The position numbers were made by a program, and so were the translations under genes. The notes beneath the pieces are model-generated. The model saw only the letters and a list, made by a program, of their open reading frames with translations. It was not told the origin of the DNA and searched no databases. This document shows, piece by piece, positions 11,050-23,010 of a DNA stretch of 64,000 nt (position 1 is its first letter; each line of letters starts with the position of its first letter). The DNA is taken from assembly GCA_021234155.1 (NCBI GenBank), contig JAJEKV010000010.1:10086406-10150405 (forward strand). The letters are read 5' to 3'. The DNA is from Isoetes taiwanensis (lineage: Eukaryota > Streptophyta > Lycopodiopsida > Isoetales > Isoetaceae).

Positions 11050-13850
11050 ATGAAAGGCTGCACTTCTTTTTTTGAACTGCCATTGGAAATCCAAATAAGC
11101 AATTTTGAAGGATACTATGCTAAAAATATCCGTGAAGGTCTGCGGGAAGTGAAACAAGCAAATAGCAATGATAAATTAGCGACTAAGCATTCCACTTTAT
11201 CAATGATTGTTGGTGAGAATGGAAAACTCGGGGCAAAAGGAGTAGCCTCGAGAATTCTTCAAGTGCAAGCAAGAAACTTCACAAAAGCTGCAATTAGAAG
11301 AAAGCGGATGTCATTATCAGGTGCTAATATGTGGGCACTAGCAGGAAGGCAACCCAGGGCAGACATGCTTCCGGAATCAACCAAACAATTGGTAAATGAG
11401 TTTTGGTTAACCCACACAAAAACTTCTCCAAAGTCTGGGGATGTCGGGAAGAAAAGGACACTTCCAATCCGGTTTTTGGACATGCCCCAGGTCAGTTTTA
11501 AGTCTTTTAATCCTCTTTTTTGCAAGCTTGATAGAAGCTAGCTTTTGTGCATCCTGGGTAAGTTTAGTAATCCTATTTGCATTCCATGCAAGGGATGTTT
11601 AGGGTATACATTGAAGTACATCCAACTACAGTAATTATATTTTTACACTTGGAAGTCTTGAATGAGCTATGTTTAACAGGAAAAGTACTTGGATGTACTT
11701 CCAATTACATCCAATGTGGCAGAAGGCAGAAAATGTGTTGAAAGTCAGGTTGTGTTATTATAGTCTTGATTTTTGTAGTTCCCAAGTACATTATAGTACA
11801 TTTTAAAGCTTTCGATCTCAAGATAGTTTTCAAAGATAGGGTGATACATAAAAGTATTTAAATGTACTTCCTTCCATAAGAAAAGTATTGAATACATACA
11901 TACATGTCTGATGACAATTTATGTGACACAGTTACATATTGAGTTTTTATGTACATCACGGAACTCTTTGGAGTACATTCTTTATACATTTATACATATC
12001 ATGTACATGGTATGTACGATGTTTTGGTATAGTAGTTGAATGTATATCAAATCATGATCTGAATGCCATTAGAACTAATGCAATGTACTACGCAACATCT
12101 TTGAATTAAAAGTAGTTCTAATTTATATCTTACTTATACATGCCGCTTTTTTCCTTGCAGAGTGAATTGTATGAGATGTTCAAAGATGAACATCCTGAAG
12201 TGAAGATTAGCATCAGAAAGTTCGAGCTGCTTAAGCCTACGTGTGTGAGAAGGTTGAAAGAGAGGAACACATCTTTCTTGCGTGAAGCATGAACAAGCTG
12301 ATCTATCTGAAAAAAGCTTTTAAGCGTCTGAGGAGCAAGTTTCATGTCAATTGTACATGTTCTTGTGGTGTTTGTCTGTGAGATGAGAACAATGGCGTCG
12401 CCAAGCTCCTTCTAAAACATTTCAAAATGTTGGTGCTATGTGGAAACTACGATGCATGACAAGGAAGGCGAAGAGTGGCATAGTTTGGGTATGTCAAGGG
12501 AGAGTGCGCTGTGGCGAAAAAATATTCAAATCTGTCCTAAGGAGAAAAGAGTCGGAATGAGAACATTGAATGGCAAGTTTACAAATGCGTTGAGCGAACC
12601 TTCCAAAGTGACACTTCAAGGAGGTTGAAGCTTGTTCTTGGCGGGGAGTCGGTACATTGCTTGACAAAATGTTTGACACCTTACAAAGTTCACTATTCAC
12701 AACTTTTTTATGTTGGCGGACCAAACAATTCAGAAATCGATGCAAAATTTGAGGGATGATTCTGTTTTGTCGATAATGGACTTTGCGAGAGAACTACACT
12801 TTGCGACCATTCGGGAGGTTCGATCAGAGCATTGGAACAATGACCCGATAACTAATACGGTGCATATAATCATGATGAAAGTCAATGGCGAGATGAAAAA
12901 AGCTGTTCATTTGTATGTTTAGATGTTATGAAGCATGATGCTTTCTTTGTTGGTTGCACTCAAGAAGCACCATATTTGGATGATGCAAAAAGGGTTTGGC
13001 CACATCAAATACCATGTCATGTGGTGCGATGGGTGTCTTTGCTTTCGGTTTAAGTGTTCTCGAGCCTTTTATTTGAATGTGGCCCAATATTATAACAGGT
13101 ATAAAATTAGGATCGGATGGAATTATTTTGGCTCGAGGCCATGGAAAAGGAGAACATGATGGGCAGGCTGCTTTGGAGAAAAGGTTCCTAGCGGATGAGC
13201 AAAGGAAAGAGAATGGTGTTCGATTTTGGGTGCCAACTCTGCTTGCACTTTCTTTGAGACAAAAGAAGTGCAAAATGGACCCAGTCATATGGGAGTGATG
13301 ATGGCGAGAAGACATTAACGGGGACCCTCGTTGATTGTGAGACATTGCACAGTACTCTAGCTATACATTGTGTATGCACTATTAATCGGTGACCCAACAC
13401 TTGTCATGTATAGATCCACTGTCATGTTTTTGCAATGGTTGCTTGAATTTCAGATGGGGAGAATGTGAGAATCTCGAGCATTGTGGTGCGTGGAAGCTTG
13501 CACAAAGCGGGAGCCCTAGTTCGGCCGGTCGGCGAACAAGAAGAGCTAGTTGGTTTTTATGCGGTGATGAGCAAGAACTATCCGATGTACTCCAAATTGG
13601 AGATATATTTGCATCTTTTGCTGCTCGAGGGGAATCATGAAAATGTTCCATACTTACGTCCTCCTATCGTGAAGGAGATGCATATTCTTGGGGAAGATGT
13701 GATTGACGACTATGGAAATAGAATGCTTGCGGGTGACGGGGGTTATAGCTGGTCATTACTATCAAAGCTGCTACAAGGCACAAACCACAAGTACAAGTTG
13801 TTGGATGACAAAATAGTATTAGTACCCGGTGAATCGTAATTGGAGCAAAG
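11050..13850 (+). pseudogene. DDE-type transposase, frameshifted
   Basis: Exon 1 (11050-11490) contains MWALAGRQPRADMLPESTK, a FWLTHTKTSP block and MPQ at a GT donor. The intron is about 11491-12160, with acceptor tccttgcag. Exon 2 has FKDEHPEVKISIRKFELLKP, VRRLKERNT and a Cys-rich CTCSCGVC. Further on come MDFARELHF with EHWNND (12778-12840), KHDAFFVG (12930), WCDGC...FKCSRAF (13022-13070) and GHGKGEHDGQAALEKRF (13139-13190). The spaced acidic blocks and the HGKG..DG signature match a transposase family I remember from corals, mosses and algae, whose name I am not sure of. Frames shift at least at about 12285, 12990 and 13130, so it is not functional here. The region 13465-13840 may encode the C-terminus. 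Confidence 0.7.
11600..12010. repeat. GTACAT/GTACTT motif cluster in the transposase intron
   Basis: Many copies of GTACAT, GTACTT and ATGTAC lie in the intron; a second, looser cluster is at 14100-14330. They are not in tandem. Function unknown; low-complexity drift is possible. Confidence 0.5.
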
Positions 13851-14479
13851 TTCACGATCTGTGAGTCAAGCATAAGTTGAAGGGGGGGGCGCGTCACGGC
13901 ATATATGATCACACGAGAGGTGCGTGACATGCTTATATCAAGCCTACACGAGATTGTTGAGTGCACATGACTAAGTTCTATACAAAGGAACTTTCATATT
14001 TGCCATCATCTTCTGTTATGTTGAGAAAACTAGTCGATTGCTGCAAGTTTTTTTGTTATTTACTTATTTTTTAATCTGAAGTGCATTTTGATACTTCAAT
14101 TTCAGTACATGAATGTGCTCCAATGTATGCACATGTACACATCAGACATTACATAAAATACCTCTAAATGTTCTGCCACAAAACTTCGATTACACAACTC
14201 CTAATTTTATGTATTTAAGTTCTACATCTAGGACCCTACACTGTGAATGTACAACATGTATGTAAGAAACATATATATGTATGACATGCAAGCCATGGAA
14301 CTATAAGTATAAAATAACCAGTACACTCCTACATACTGTAGCAAAACCTTAAGTGCAGCAATCTACATGTAAATGGATTCTACATGTAAATGGATTCTAC
14401 ATTGCGGTAATCACAGGTGCAACAAATTAAACATAAATCATGAAATCTTTTGCTTACCTCCGATTGTACACACCCAAGA

Positions 14480-15641
14480 TCTTTGAAATGTTTTCGTCCC
14501 ATTTGCATGCTCTTGGGCGGGATAGTCCAAACAGAAATAGAATATGAAAGCGAAGATATGAAATGAATGCTGCATGGAGCAACTAGGATAGGTTCATTAT
14601 TAGCAAAGCCATTACTACAAAACACACATCCATGCACAGATATGAATTTTTTTCTTCACCGAGAGATCACTAAGCTTGTTTTTGGGCTGAAGGAGAATCG
14701 CTTTGAGAATGCATCATGTACTTATGCATATCATCAAGCCGTCTGCGGCACACTCAAAGCCCCGAACTTTGTGAGCCTCCTCAAGTTACGCAATCCTCTT
14801 TTCACATAACTCCTTTTCCCGAATGGCTTTCTCCAATGGCTCCCAATTCTCTTGACATTTCTTCCTTCCTAGTTCTATCCCTCATCAAAGGTCAACCTCC
14901 CTCTTTTGCCTTCTTGATGTCTCTCTTATTACCTTGGCGTCGTCGAGAACACTATTGATGTCTTCTTGTATGCGTGCTAGGTCCTCTTCATGTGCATCCT
15001 TTCTTCCTGAAATCTTATTTATATTGTCACGTAATTACTGCACTTTGAATTTTCGGTTCTTCAACCTTGGATGTCTTTTGCTAATTAACTTTCCATGACA
15101 ACTTCTTTGCAATGAGTTTACGCAAATTCAAGCTCTTCCTTAGGGTAAAATCCTTGCTGAAATTTAGGAACCTTGGATGTGGATTTAGAGGCTTCAATTT
15201 CTTCTGTAATAGCAGATTCTTTTGCTCCTCCCTTTGCCAAATCTTTGGCCAAAACTTTAAAAGTATCCCAATCTACTTTTTTACCTGTCAATTGAAGGGC
15301 AAATGCACGAGCAAAGTCGCTTACCAAAAACAATTTCATAATGTTTGTAGAAGTTCTCGGCCCACTCTGGTTTCACGCTAGATTCTTTGAACCCCCGTAT
15401 GTCTTTGGGCCCCCACTGCTCGTCCATTATCTGTTGTAAATCTGGAAAAATTTCATCTGCATTGACACATCTTACATGCTTTGCTTCCACAACAGCGGGT
15501 TCTTCACAAATAAGTCTTCTTTTTGCCACAGGTTCCTCGGTTTTGAACCTTCCTCTTGTTTTTTTCGGCTTTCTTGCTAGAATCGACCATTTTCAATTTT
15601 TTGTTTAATCTGGGTGACTTCCGGGAGGCAAAGGCGTCCAT
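14480..15641 (-). pseudogene. coiled-coil / RING-like partner protein of the TIR transposon
   Basis: The likely start is the ATG at 15641, giving a basic N-terminus (RKSPRLNKKLK, then after a frameshift VAKRRLICEEP). Next come WAENFYKHYEIVFGK (about 15370-15325) and, after a second frameshift, DFARAFALQLTGKKVDWDTF. Helical charged segments follow (HEEDLARIQEDIN near 14980) and a RING-like block, CVFCSNGF with LVAPC about 14 residues on, near 14620. The order W..VDWD domain, coiled coil, RING is the same as in the minus-strand gene at 23340-26850. It is convergent with the transposase. RING fingers often act in ubiquitin transfer; a role here is not known. Several frames are broken. Confidence 0.55.
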
Positions 15642-16877
15642 TGCTTGGATTTGGGCAAGGATTTCGAGGAAGAAGAATAATTACAGTCGAATTACTTGGT
15701 TGATCACTCACAAACACAAAAAATTGGAACGGCGGCAAATTTTTTTCCTAAACAGGAAACACTTCACAATCTCCCTCCGAAAAATTGCAATGAAGGTGCG
15801 TTCTAGTTGCCACTGCCACTCATAATTTTGAATTGCTGACGTGGCTACTCCTAATCATTGCATATCCCAACTAACTAAAATTCAAAAAAATAACAAAAAT
15901 GGGTGCCTACATGCCCTACATTATACATAATGTAAGGGCATTTTTTTTAGACACCCTAGCTTTCTTTTACCCTGTAGTGGCTGTTGGTAATGTCGTTTGC
16001 TGGACATTGAGCAGGGAGGCATTTGAATCAGTAGTGGGCTCCCAAACCAAAAACACGGAAGATGAAACGAGGTAAATCACCAGGGGGAATGCAAACATTT
16101 AGTTAAGTTGTTTTTTTTATTACAAGCGACATTTTTCAGACAATATGCTGTCCATTAATATGGGAATGGCAGAATGCCAGTTCTGTCTATTGTGAGTTGG
16201 AAGTGATTTGAATGTTCCATTTGGTACAAGGTTTGAAGAGAGAGAAAACATCTGGACAAAAGGAGCAAGTTTCAGCTGTTTGTATACCACATGATTTTCG
16301 AGAATTGGTTAGTGTTTCTACCCAACATATTGTGCTTTCATGACTAGTATTTTCTAGAATATTTCCATGAGCCAGCTACTGAGTAGTATTCTGCAGGAAT
16401 GGATGGAGACTGTATATTCCACAGATTTCTTTACATTTGACTTAGTGGGCATCAGAGCAACAGGTATTGTTATATGGTTTTTGCGTCATTATAGGTCTGA
16501 ATGAGAGAGTCATGAGTGAACTGGAACTCAGAAGACTCAAGTCTCTAATAACATGGATCCCTTTAAAAATGCTGGAAACTTTGTTATAGGGATGGCTTAC
16601 ATGTATCAAGAACAGTGCAAGAAACACTTGAGTTTTAATTGCCTGATGTCAAGGTGTTGGGAGTAGACAAGGTAAGCTTCAATTTCCAATAATATGTTAC
16701 TGTTAGTTTTGCATCATCGCAACATTTGCGGTTCTTCTAGATTTGATTTCTGAAGTTAGATGAATGCTGAAATAACCCGGTAGCTAGAACTTGACATTTT
16801 TATAAAGGTGTGTTTCTTTCATTGCAAATGAGCAGCTAGGGTCATTTCCTGAGCTCTTTTAGTTTTTTTATTAATTG

Positions 16878-17212
16878 ACAGGCCTCTGTCCAGAGCAAAG
16901 TAATGACAGCCTACATCTTGGAGGTATATGCTCTTTACACACGTCAATTGTTATGTCAATTGTTATTACATAGGTTGTGGAAGACAAATTGCAGATGTTC
17001 TTTGTACCTCCAGATTTCTTGAAACCTTCTATTTCTTTTATTACATTAGCAAGCAGACCTCTGTCCAAAACAAAGTAGTTACACCCTACATTTTGAAGAC
17101 ACGTGCTCGTAGTGCAAGTTGATTTGATTTATTATGATGTGGGACGTGGAACACATATTGCGGATGTTGTGTATAGATACTTCCAGATTTTGTGTTGCAA
17201 TGAGGATTAGTG
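16878..17212 (+). repeat. local duplication (~170-bp unit, two copies)
   Basis: 16878-17022 and 17047-17200 are similar: both start CAG(A/G)CCTCTGTCCA, continue through CTACAT(C/T)TTG(G/A)AG and end at CCAGATTT. The translations (QSKVMTAYIL and QNKVVTPYIL) look like one exon duplicated, but I do not recognise the protein. Confidence 0.6.
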
Positions 17213-17356
17213 GCCAGAAAAAACATGTCGCAATTGGTAAGTGAGAAAAGTTTGCTTACAACATTTTTCTACCTTAAAATCTTTGTTTTTATGTGCAGGG
17301 GAAAATTGTTGTAGGGCTGATGAAGACTTTATTCGTGCATAGTATATCGACTGGTG

Positions 17357-17830
17357 CACTACAAGAGAATGACTACTAAGAGTCAGGTAAATCGTCAGAG
17401 GGTCGAAAACTCTATATGAGATGTCTATCTGCCGAATATAGTGACGAATCATATATGATGAAAAAAAGCGGCGTTTGGTTTCTCGACTAAACATCTGACT
17501 AACATGCTGACTAATTATATATTGACAATTTACCTGACGATTAGTTTGACTAAACCCATGACTAACACAGTGTTGATTGTGTTGACTATTACCTTGACTA
17601 ACATGCTGACATTTTTTTTCTGACGAAATGGCTGACAAAAAATGTGACTAAAATGCATAACTAATAGTCTGACTAGAAGGGTGACTAAAAATATTACTAA
17701 TAATTTGACTATTACACGTGTAGATAGCTCCACAAGCTGTCGAACTATCAAAAGCTCGCAATAGTTTGTACATGTAATCCACATCAATGATATCTTTCCT
17801 CCAGCCTGCTCCAATTTTTCCAACAACATA
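17357..17830. mobile_element. CACTA-type terminus with TGACTA subterminal repeats
   Basis: CACTACAAGAG at 17357 is the canonical start of CACTA (En/Spm) elements. It is followed by eleven TGACTA motifs in one orientation between 17370 and 17712, like the subterminal repeats that bind CACTA transposition proteins. A minus-strand exon (17830-17700; VVGKIGAGW, DIIDVDYMYKLLRAFD) after the acceptor aaatagcag lies just inside. No matching opposite TIR was found, so the element is truncated or its other end has diverged. Confidence 0.65.
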
Positions 17831-17849
17831 CATCTGCTATTTGAGGGCC

Positions 17850-18689
17850 AAGTTGTCTACTACAAGTTGTGAAAATATATATTGGACTTTCTTGAGACTT
17901 GTCCTTCAAGTGTCAGATGGGAAAGATCTTGTTTGATATATTATTGCATGGTGATACGAATATTCAATGGAAAAAAAAATTGAACAACCTTTGTCTTCTA
18001 TTGCTTTTGTGATCTTTCATAAATAAAAATATTGATAATAAGAAAAATCAAGATTTGAAAAACTAGTTAATCACCACGCATCACACTTTGGAATCACGTG
18101 GTAAAAATGCATGCCAAAGCTCTCCAACTTTATCGTGTTAATATATTGAGGCGGAATACGTCTCTTACCACATCACCAAACTTGACACATGAAGCACGAT
18201 TAGATATCCATATTCAAAATCATGTATACTTACAATGTTCTATAATCGTACTAAAGTCAGATACATTTATAACATTGTTTAAACGTATTGGTATCAATGA
18301 CATACCAAACCGTCCGTCAGATAGAAAGTGAGGGGCTAAGGTTCATTCGCGCCAAGCCAAATTGGCGGAAAAAATTTGGGAGGGCTTTTTTTCACGGCAC
18401 TTTATGGCTATATAAATTAAGAGGAGTTAAAATTGGTTGCATGCATCCCTCGAGATAGCTCAAAAAAGGGTTTTTTGGCATTTTTTAAATGATTGCCTCT
18501 TATTGTACACGACTCCAAATGATCCGAAAATCCACGATGCCATAGATAATCAAGTTGGTAACAACATCATGGTTTTAAAATTTTGAATGGACAAATATTT
18601 CAAGAGAATTTTGGGATTATATGCCAGGGGGTAAGGTGTACCAGACTTGGTCCATGGACCCAGATTGGTCCCAGGGACAGGTCTAGTGT
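17850..18689. other. no recognisable genes
   Basis: AT-rich sequence with only short ORFs. GGTCCATGGACC, a short palindrome, lies near 18650 just before repeat copy A. Confidence 0.5.
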
Positions 18690-19363
18690 TAACCTTTGAG
18701 ATCGTTTTCAATGTATTATCTTAAAGTCGAATACACATTGTCTCCTTCCCATGAAGGAGGCTATTTATGTCAAACATGTACACAAAATTTGGATTGGCTC
18801 TTGAACAACACGAGTTGTATAGTTCGCATGATATGATACAAAAAAATATGCATTAAAGCATAGTGGAATTGGTTAGGATTGTTCATAATAGATTAATTCA
18901 ATGGCTTAAATGGACAAAATCCTTTTCTATGTCACGACAATACCAAACTTGGCTTTCAGTATCATCTCATTCAAACTTGGATCAGGACCTATAGTGCAAA
19001 GCTACAATAAGGAAGCAAAAGGGCATAAAAAATGAGTATCATAGACTACTCAATTGTGCATAACTCAAAGACACATTCAAGGGTTAAATAGACAAAGACA
19101 TTCTATTTACATAGTATCACAATAAGAATGATGCTCCCTTCCATGAACCCATAATGGTGCCACACCGAAATGGATAGTATAAAAATGTAATGTCCATCAA
19201 CACTTACATGTTCCCAACATTTGCAGGTATCCATATGATGCCTAGCATCATTTACAAGTCCCCACGTGATCCCAGCAACGTTGGGCACCTAACTAGTTCG
19301 AATATAAGAATATCTGGGACAAATTATTGGCGAACATATATAAATCTATCTGTTTAGATAGAA
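18690..19363. repeat. repeat R, copy A (left part)
   Basis: It is nearly identical to copies at 29630-30313 and 33331-34119, sharing GAGATCGTTTTCAATGTAT, TCCCATGAAGGAGGCTA and the internal terminus CAGCAACGTTGGGCACC followed by CTAG at 19293-19296. Copy A is interrupted at 19363/23011 by a Helitron and resumes at 23011-23300. Confidence 0.9.
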
Positions 19364-22300
19364 TCCTATTGTTTAAATTTGGATTTTCCGGTCTAGAAGA
19401 AATTTTTTTGGATTTTTTTTAAAGTTCATTTCCTAAGGTTTTATGGGTTTTTGATGCCGGAGAAGTTTTCAGATTTCCGAAAATCGCCAAAGATTTTCGT
19501 AGTATGCTTTATGGAGGTTCGGCTTTCCTGATATGAAGGCATGGACTTCCACGAAATTCAGAATAGGATGACGGAGAAATCTGCATGAGAGACGTGTGTG
19601 AAGTAAGAAAATAGAAGATTCTTCTGATTATCTCGGTGTGAGCCTTACCGTCTAGGTTCTTGGATAATATTTATTTAGGGCTATTGCAGCAGAGGTTGTT
19701 AGATTCTGGCCCTCGGAATGGGGCCATGGCAATTTTTGGGGTTTCTTATAATTTAGAGGAGGTCTTGAGGTAGAGTTTATATGATACTTTTAGACAATAC
19801 GATTTGGACCATCGGCAAACCCCTGCATCTACAAACCTCTGTTTCGGTAAAAACTTTGCCTTTAATCCATCATTTTTGGCCAGTTTGTCTTGCAAGCTTT
19901 TATAAATCACAATCCGTTTGATTTGCGGGGAGATGTGGTCGGTTTGATATTCTTTGTGCTTACTCCTCTTAATCAGGTCTGTAATTTCGAGGTGCACAGA
20001 GCTTTGTGTAATGATCCTACGATTTCTGAAGAGTTGTTTAACATGGTTCCTTTATAGGTATTGCCTTACATGGTAATTTTACTTAATCTATTCTGTTCGA
20101 GGTACAAAGAGTCATGTGTTCTCAATATAGTTGTGCAAAATCCTCATTCCGGTACCAATGATCCTACAACTTCGAGGAGCTGTTTAACATGGTTCCTCGG
20201 AACAAAATGCTTACCATGGCATAGGGAGCTACCCCGACGCCAAGTAATCTAAGAAGTGATGCAAGGTAGCTTCTCTGTTAGCATGTCCGTACAACCTTTT
20301 ATTTACGTTCGATTTCGTTTCTTTGCATTTTTTTCAGAAATGCACATTACACACAAGACCATGCAACAACGAAATCAATGAATTGTTCAAATAGGTAGGT
20401 TGTAGTGCATTGCGTAAAGAAGAAAGCCGAGAAGGTCGTTTAAAGGATGAGGTTGACAATAAGTTTTCTGTTCCGCGGGGTAAAGAGAATGTTCTCTTCT
20501 CGATAATATGGTGCTATCTTAACATAGCTAGATCCTTTTATTTAGGTGCATGTGTTCTACGATTACGTCAACAATCAGCAGGTTAAGCTTTTCCATGTCT
20601 TGCCTATAATGAAATGTTTTTGATTGATCAATAACAAAAGTTTGCACATCTATTCCATGCTTGAATACACTCATGTCCATCGTTTCAGGCTTACATGCTT
20701 TTGAAAATGCCCATGAAGTTTGCCGTGTAAACCACTGGTGTTGGTAGCCTCTCAAACAATTTAATTGTACTGGGCTGGTGCTGAGGCAAGAATTATTGTT
20801 TTTGCCACATCGATCTAAGCGTTGTAGCTTTTATGGCTGCTCAATTTTTCTCTTTTGTCCATTAATGTTTCTTTAACTCTTAAAGAATTTATAACTTACC
20901 CTTTATGATTTTTCTGCAGACAGTGCATGGAATGTTCAGTGACACATTGCTATAAGTTTTCAGGTTGGTGATTATCTTTTGTGTCCACTTGAAGTTTTTG
21001 TCAGATCTCTATTCATAGGCATAGGCAGAGGCAGATTGCCATTGATTTGTTTGTCGTCTATTGCATAGGTTTCAAGCATAGATTCAAGCTTTGATTTAGC
21101 CATTGCATTGACCTTGCATCCAATGACATCTACAGGGTCCTTTATCAGTTAAAAAATAGCCCAAAACCATTTTTCCACCTAGGAATATCATTGCAACCAC
21201 TGAGGGAAATAGGCCACGTCAAGAGTCCCGCTTACCATTGACTTTACGTATCATCTTTTCCTTTGGTAGAGCTGCTCTTGCCTTTGACATTGCACAAGAT
21301 TAAACATACATGGTTTATAATTTCCCGGACTGTTTGCAATGAATTGGGAATGACTCAAGGCATGCAACGCTGAGGTGGATGATCATTGGAAAAAATAATC
21401 CTTTTGAACTTTACCATGAATTCTGTCACAGATTTATTAATCAATGTATGTGAGTCTATAGACTATTTCCTTTCTATTGTTTGATGTGTTATCTGCAGCA
21501 ACACCAAGTAGCAGAGGTTATTTGTGCAGGTAGTTCTTGGCTCAGGTTATTGTCATCTAGATCTAGATGAAGCATCATTATTATGGCGTCATACTATTAT
21601 TTGATTTAAAGCAATCAGTTTGAGCAGTGAATTTCTATATGTCCATATGTTATGTTGGGCTATTGCTACTTCCCATCCAAACTCAAATTTTTTGCTAATT
21701 CCTCCTTTTTCTGACGAAATTTGTGCCAAACTCTTTATCTCTCTAATGCTTTTATTGTCAATGTGCAGCATACAAATTTCATGCTTCTCATTCATGTCTG
21801 CTTATATTCGTTTTGACATGTTTTCTTTTCCAAATGTAAAGAGCCTGGTGCTTGAGGCAACTCATTTCCATTTTATAGTGTGTCATGTTGTTGTTGCTGT
21901 ACCACATTATATTTTTGAGTGCTTTCACAGTAAACAACATCAGATGCAAATGAAGATGGTAACAGATAGTTTATTCTTACGAGTACATTTGATCATCCTA
22001 GGGACATATCTCAAGTTATGAGGCCATTCTTGAAAGATTTGCATCATTATGGCAGAATTAGAAGTGTTGCTTTTAATGCCTGAAAGATACATCGGAGCCA
22101 GAGTTGCATTCACCCTAAGGGTTCAAAACATATCTCAGAAACCACAATGTAATTACAACTTATGATAAATTCCCTTTGTAATTTAAGATGAAAGTATATC
22201 CTATTCTTAGTTTTTCAGGTCAAAAAATGGAGAATGCTAGGAATAACAAAAATGAACATTCAATGCATTGCTATTACTCACACACTTTTGCAGCATTCTT

Positions 22301-23010
22301 TTTGCAAATGTAGAGGAATATAAGTTACCAATATTTTGCAAATGTAGTAGAACATAAGTTACCAATATACCTATCCACAAGTTGATCTTATATTACAATA
22401 ATAAAAGTATGCATTAAGATTGTGTGCAAAATAAGGGGAAAAAAATGTAGTCGTAAATATGTGACCTTTCACAGCCACCTTTCCCATTTGTGAATCAAAT
22501 GTAGTCATATACGTGTACCACCTTTCGCACATGTGCCACCTTTCCCATTTGTGAATCGGTACATGCTCAACATTTTATTAGAACCTGACAAATATGCTAG
22601 GCTTGCCATCAACCAAATGCAATCTAATAAGTGGTCATGGCATATATACATATGTGTTATGATATCTGTAACTATAAAATGCTTTCTTTTGCAAGGATAG
22701 TTGGATAGTTGCATTATTGTGTTTTGTGTTCTAATATTGATGTTCTATTTAGAAGTCCTTTGAATAACACCCATCGACACCCTCCAAGTCAATTATGATG
22801 AACGTGAGCACACATGTTCCACCACTATAGGTAAAATTTATATTCTATACAACTTTCAAAATTTTCGACATTGAAATCTTAGTACTACTATTTCCAAACT
22901 AATTCGAATCATCAGCTTACTTGCATTTCTTTCTCTCTTCGCCACCTTCCAAATTAGCAAGGTATTATGGAATGTATTTATGCCCGGCAACGCCGGGCAC
23001 CCGTTACTAG
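19364..23010 (+). mobile_element. Helitron H1 (non-autonomous), exact boundaries
   Basis: It starts TCCTATTG and ends CCCGTTACTAG, between A (19363) and T (23011). The uninterrupted target TAGATAGAA|TGTAAGTTAAA is present at 30313/30314 and 34119/34120. The 3' hairpin GCCCGGC-AAC-GCCGGGC (22982-22998) lies 8 bases before CTAG, as expected for Helitrons (5' TC, 3' hairpin plus CTRR, A|T target, no TSD). It holds no Rep/helicase ORF. The interior has exon-like pieces with splice-site-like ends (20930-20960, 21500-21530), perhaps captured gene fragments; none is recognised. Confidence 0.93.

Larger units (their letters stand above)
10575..15972. mobile_element. TIR DNA transposon with transposase and RING-like partner
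   Basis: The ends are perfect 24-bp inverted repeats (10575-10598 and 15949-15972) starting GGGTAAAAGAAAGC. Each is followed inside by a palindromic stretch: TACATTTGGCCAAATGTA at 10599-10616, and an imperfect one at about 15913-15939. It lies in an exon of the PP2C/CNBD gene with a TGTA duplication. Inside are a plus-strand DDE-type transposase relic and a convergent minus-strand coiled-coil/RING relic. A 4-bp TSD and a transposase with an HGKG..DG block recall the Sola group of eukaryotic transposons, but I cannot confirm that assignment. Confidence 0.9.
8390..16475 (+). pseudogene. PP2C / cyclic-nucleotide-binding (PKG-type) fusion gene, decayed and interrupted
   Basis: The plant family joins a PP2C phosphatase, two cyclic-nucleotide-binding domains and a protein kinase. 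Visible parts in order: PP2C (8400-8625: DGDPPRLWVPNGMYPGTAFT, FFVVASDGVFEF); a frameshifted PP2C end (8846-8977: YETR, HIDG); a linker (9200-9320: AIESSLD, WTPP); first CNBD (9395-9510 and 9780-9870, YFGELALM); second CNBD (9950-10180, then from 10333, GEGSYFGEW). A canonical intron lies at about 9872-9947. The exon GGPHQHIT|VVAVGNVVCW is split at 10574/15973 by the TIR transposon. Fragments EWMETVYSTD near 16397 follow. The N-terminal PP2C part and the kinase domain are not seen. Several frames are broken, so it is a pseudogene. Confidence 0.8.

Noticed and set aside
10567-15981. Reading the 5.4-kb element as CACTA because of CACTG/CACTA at its borders
   Set aside because: CACT belongs to the interrupted exon (HITVVAVG); the inverted repeats proper start at GGGTAAAAG and the 3-bp TSD expected for CACTA is absent.
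20402-20409. TTGTAGTG as the right end of the CACTA element starting at 17357
   Set aside because: The adjoining bases do not match the TIR and the flank CAT does not match GTG.
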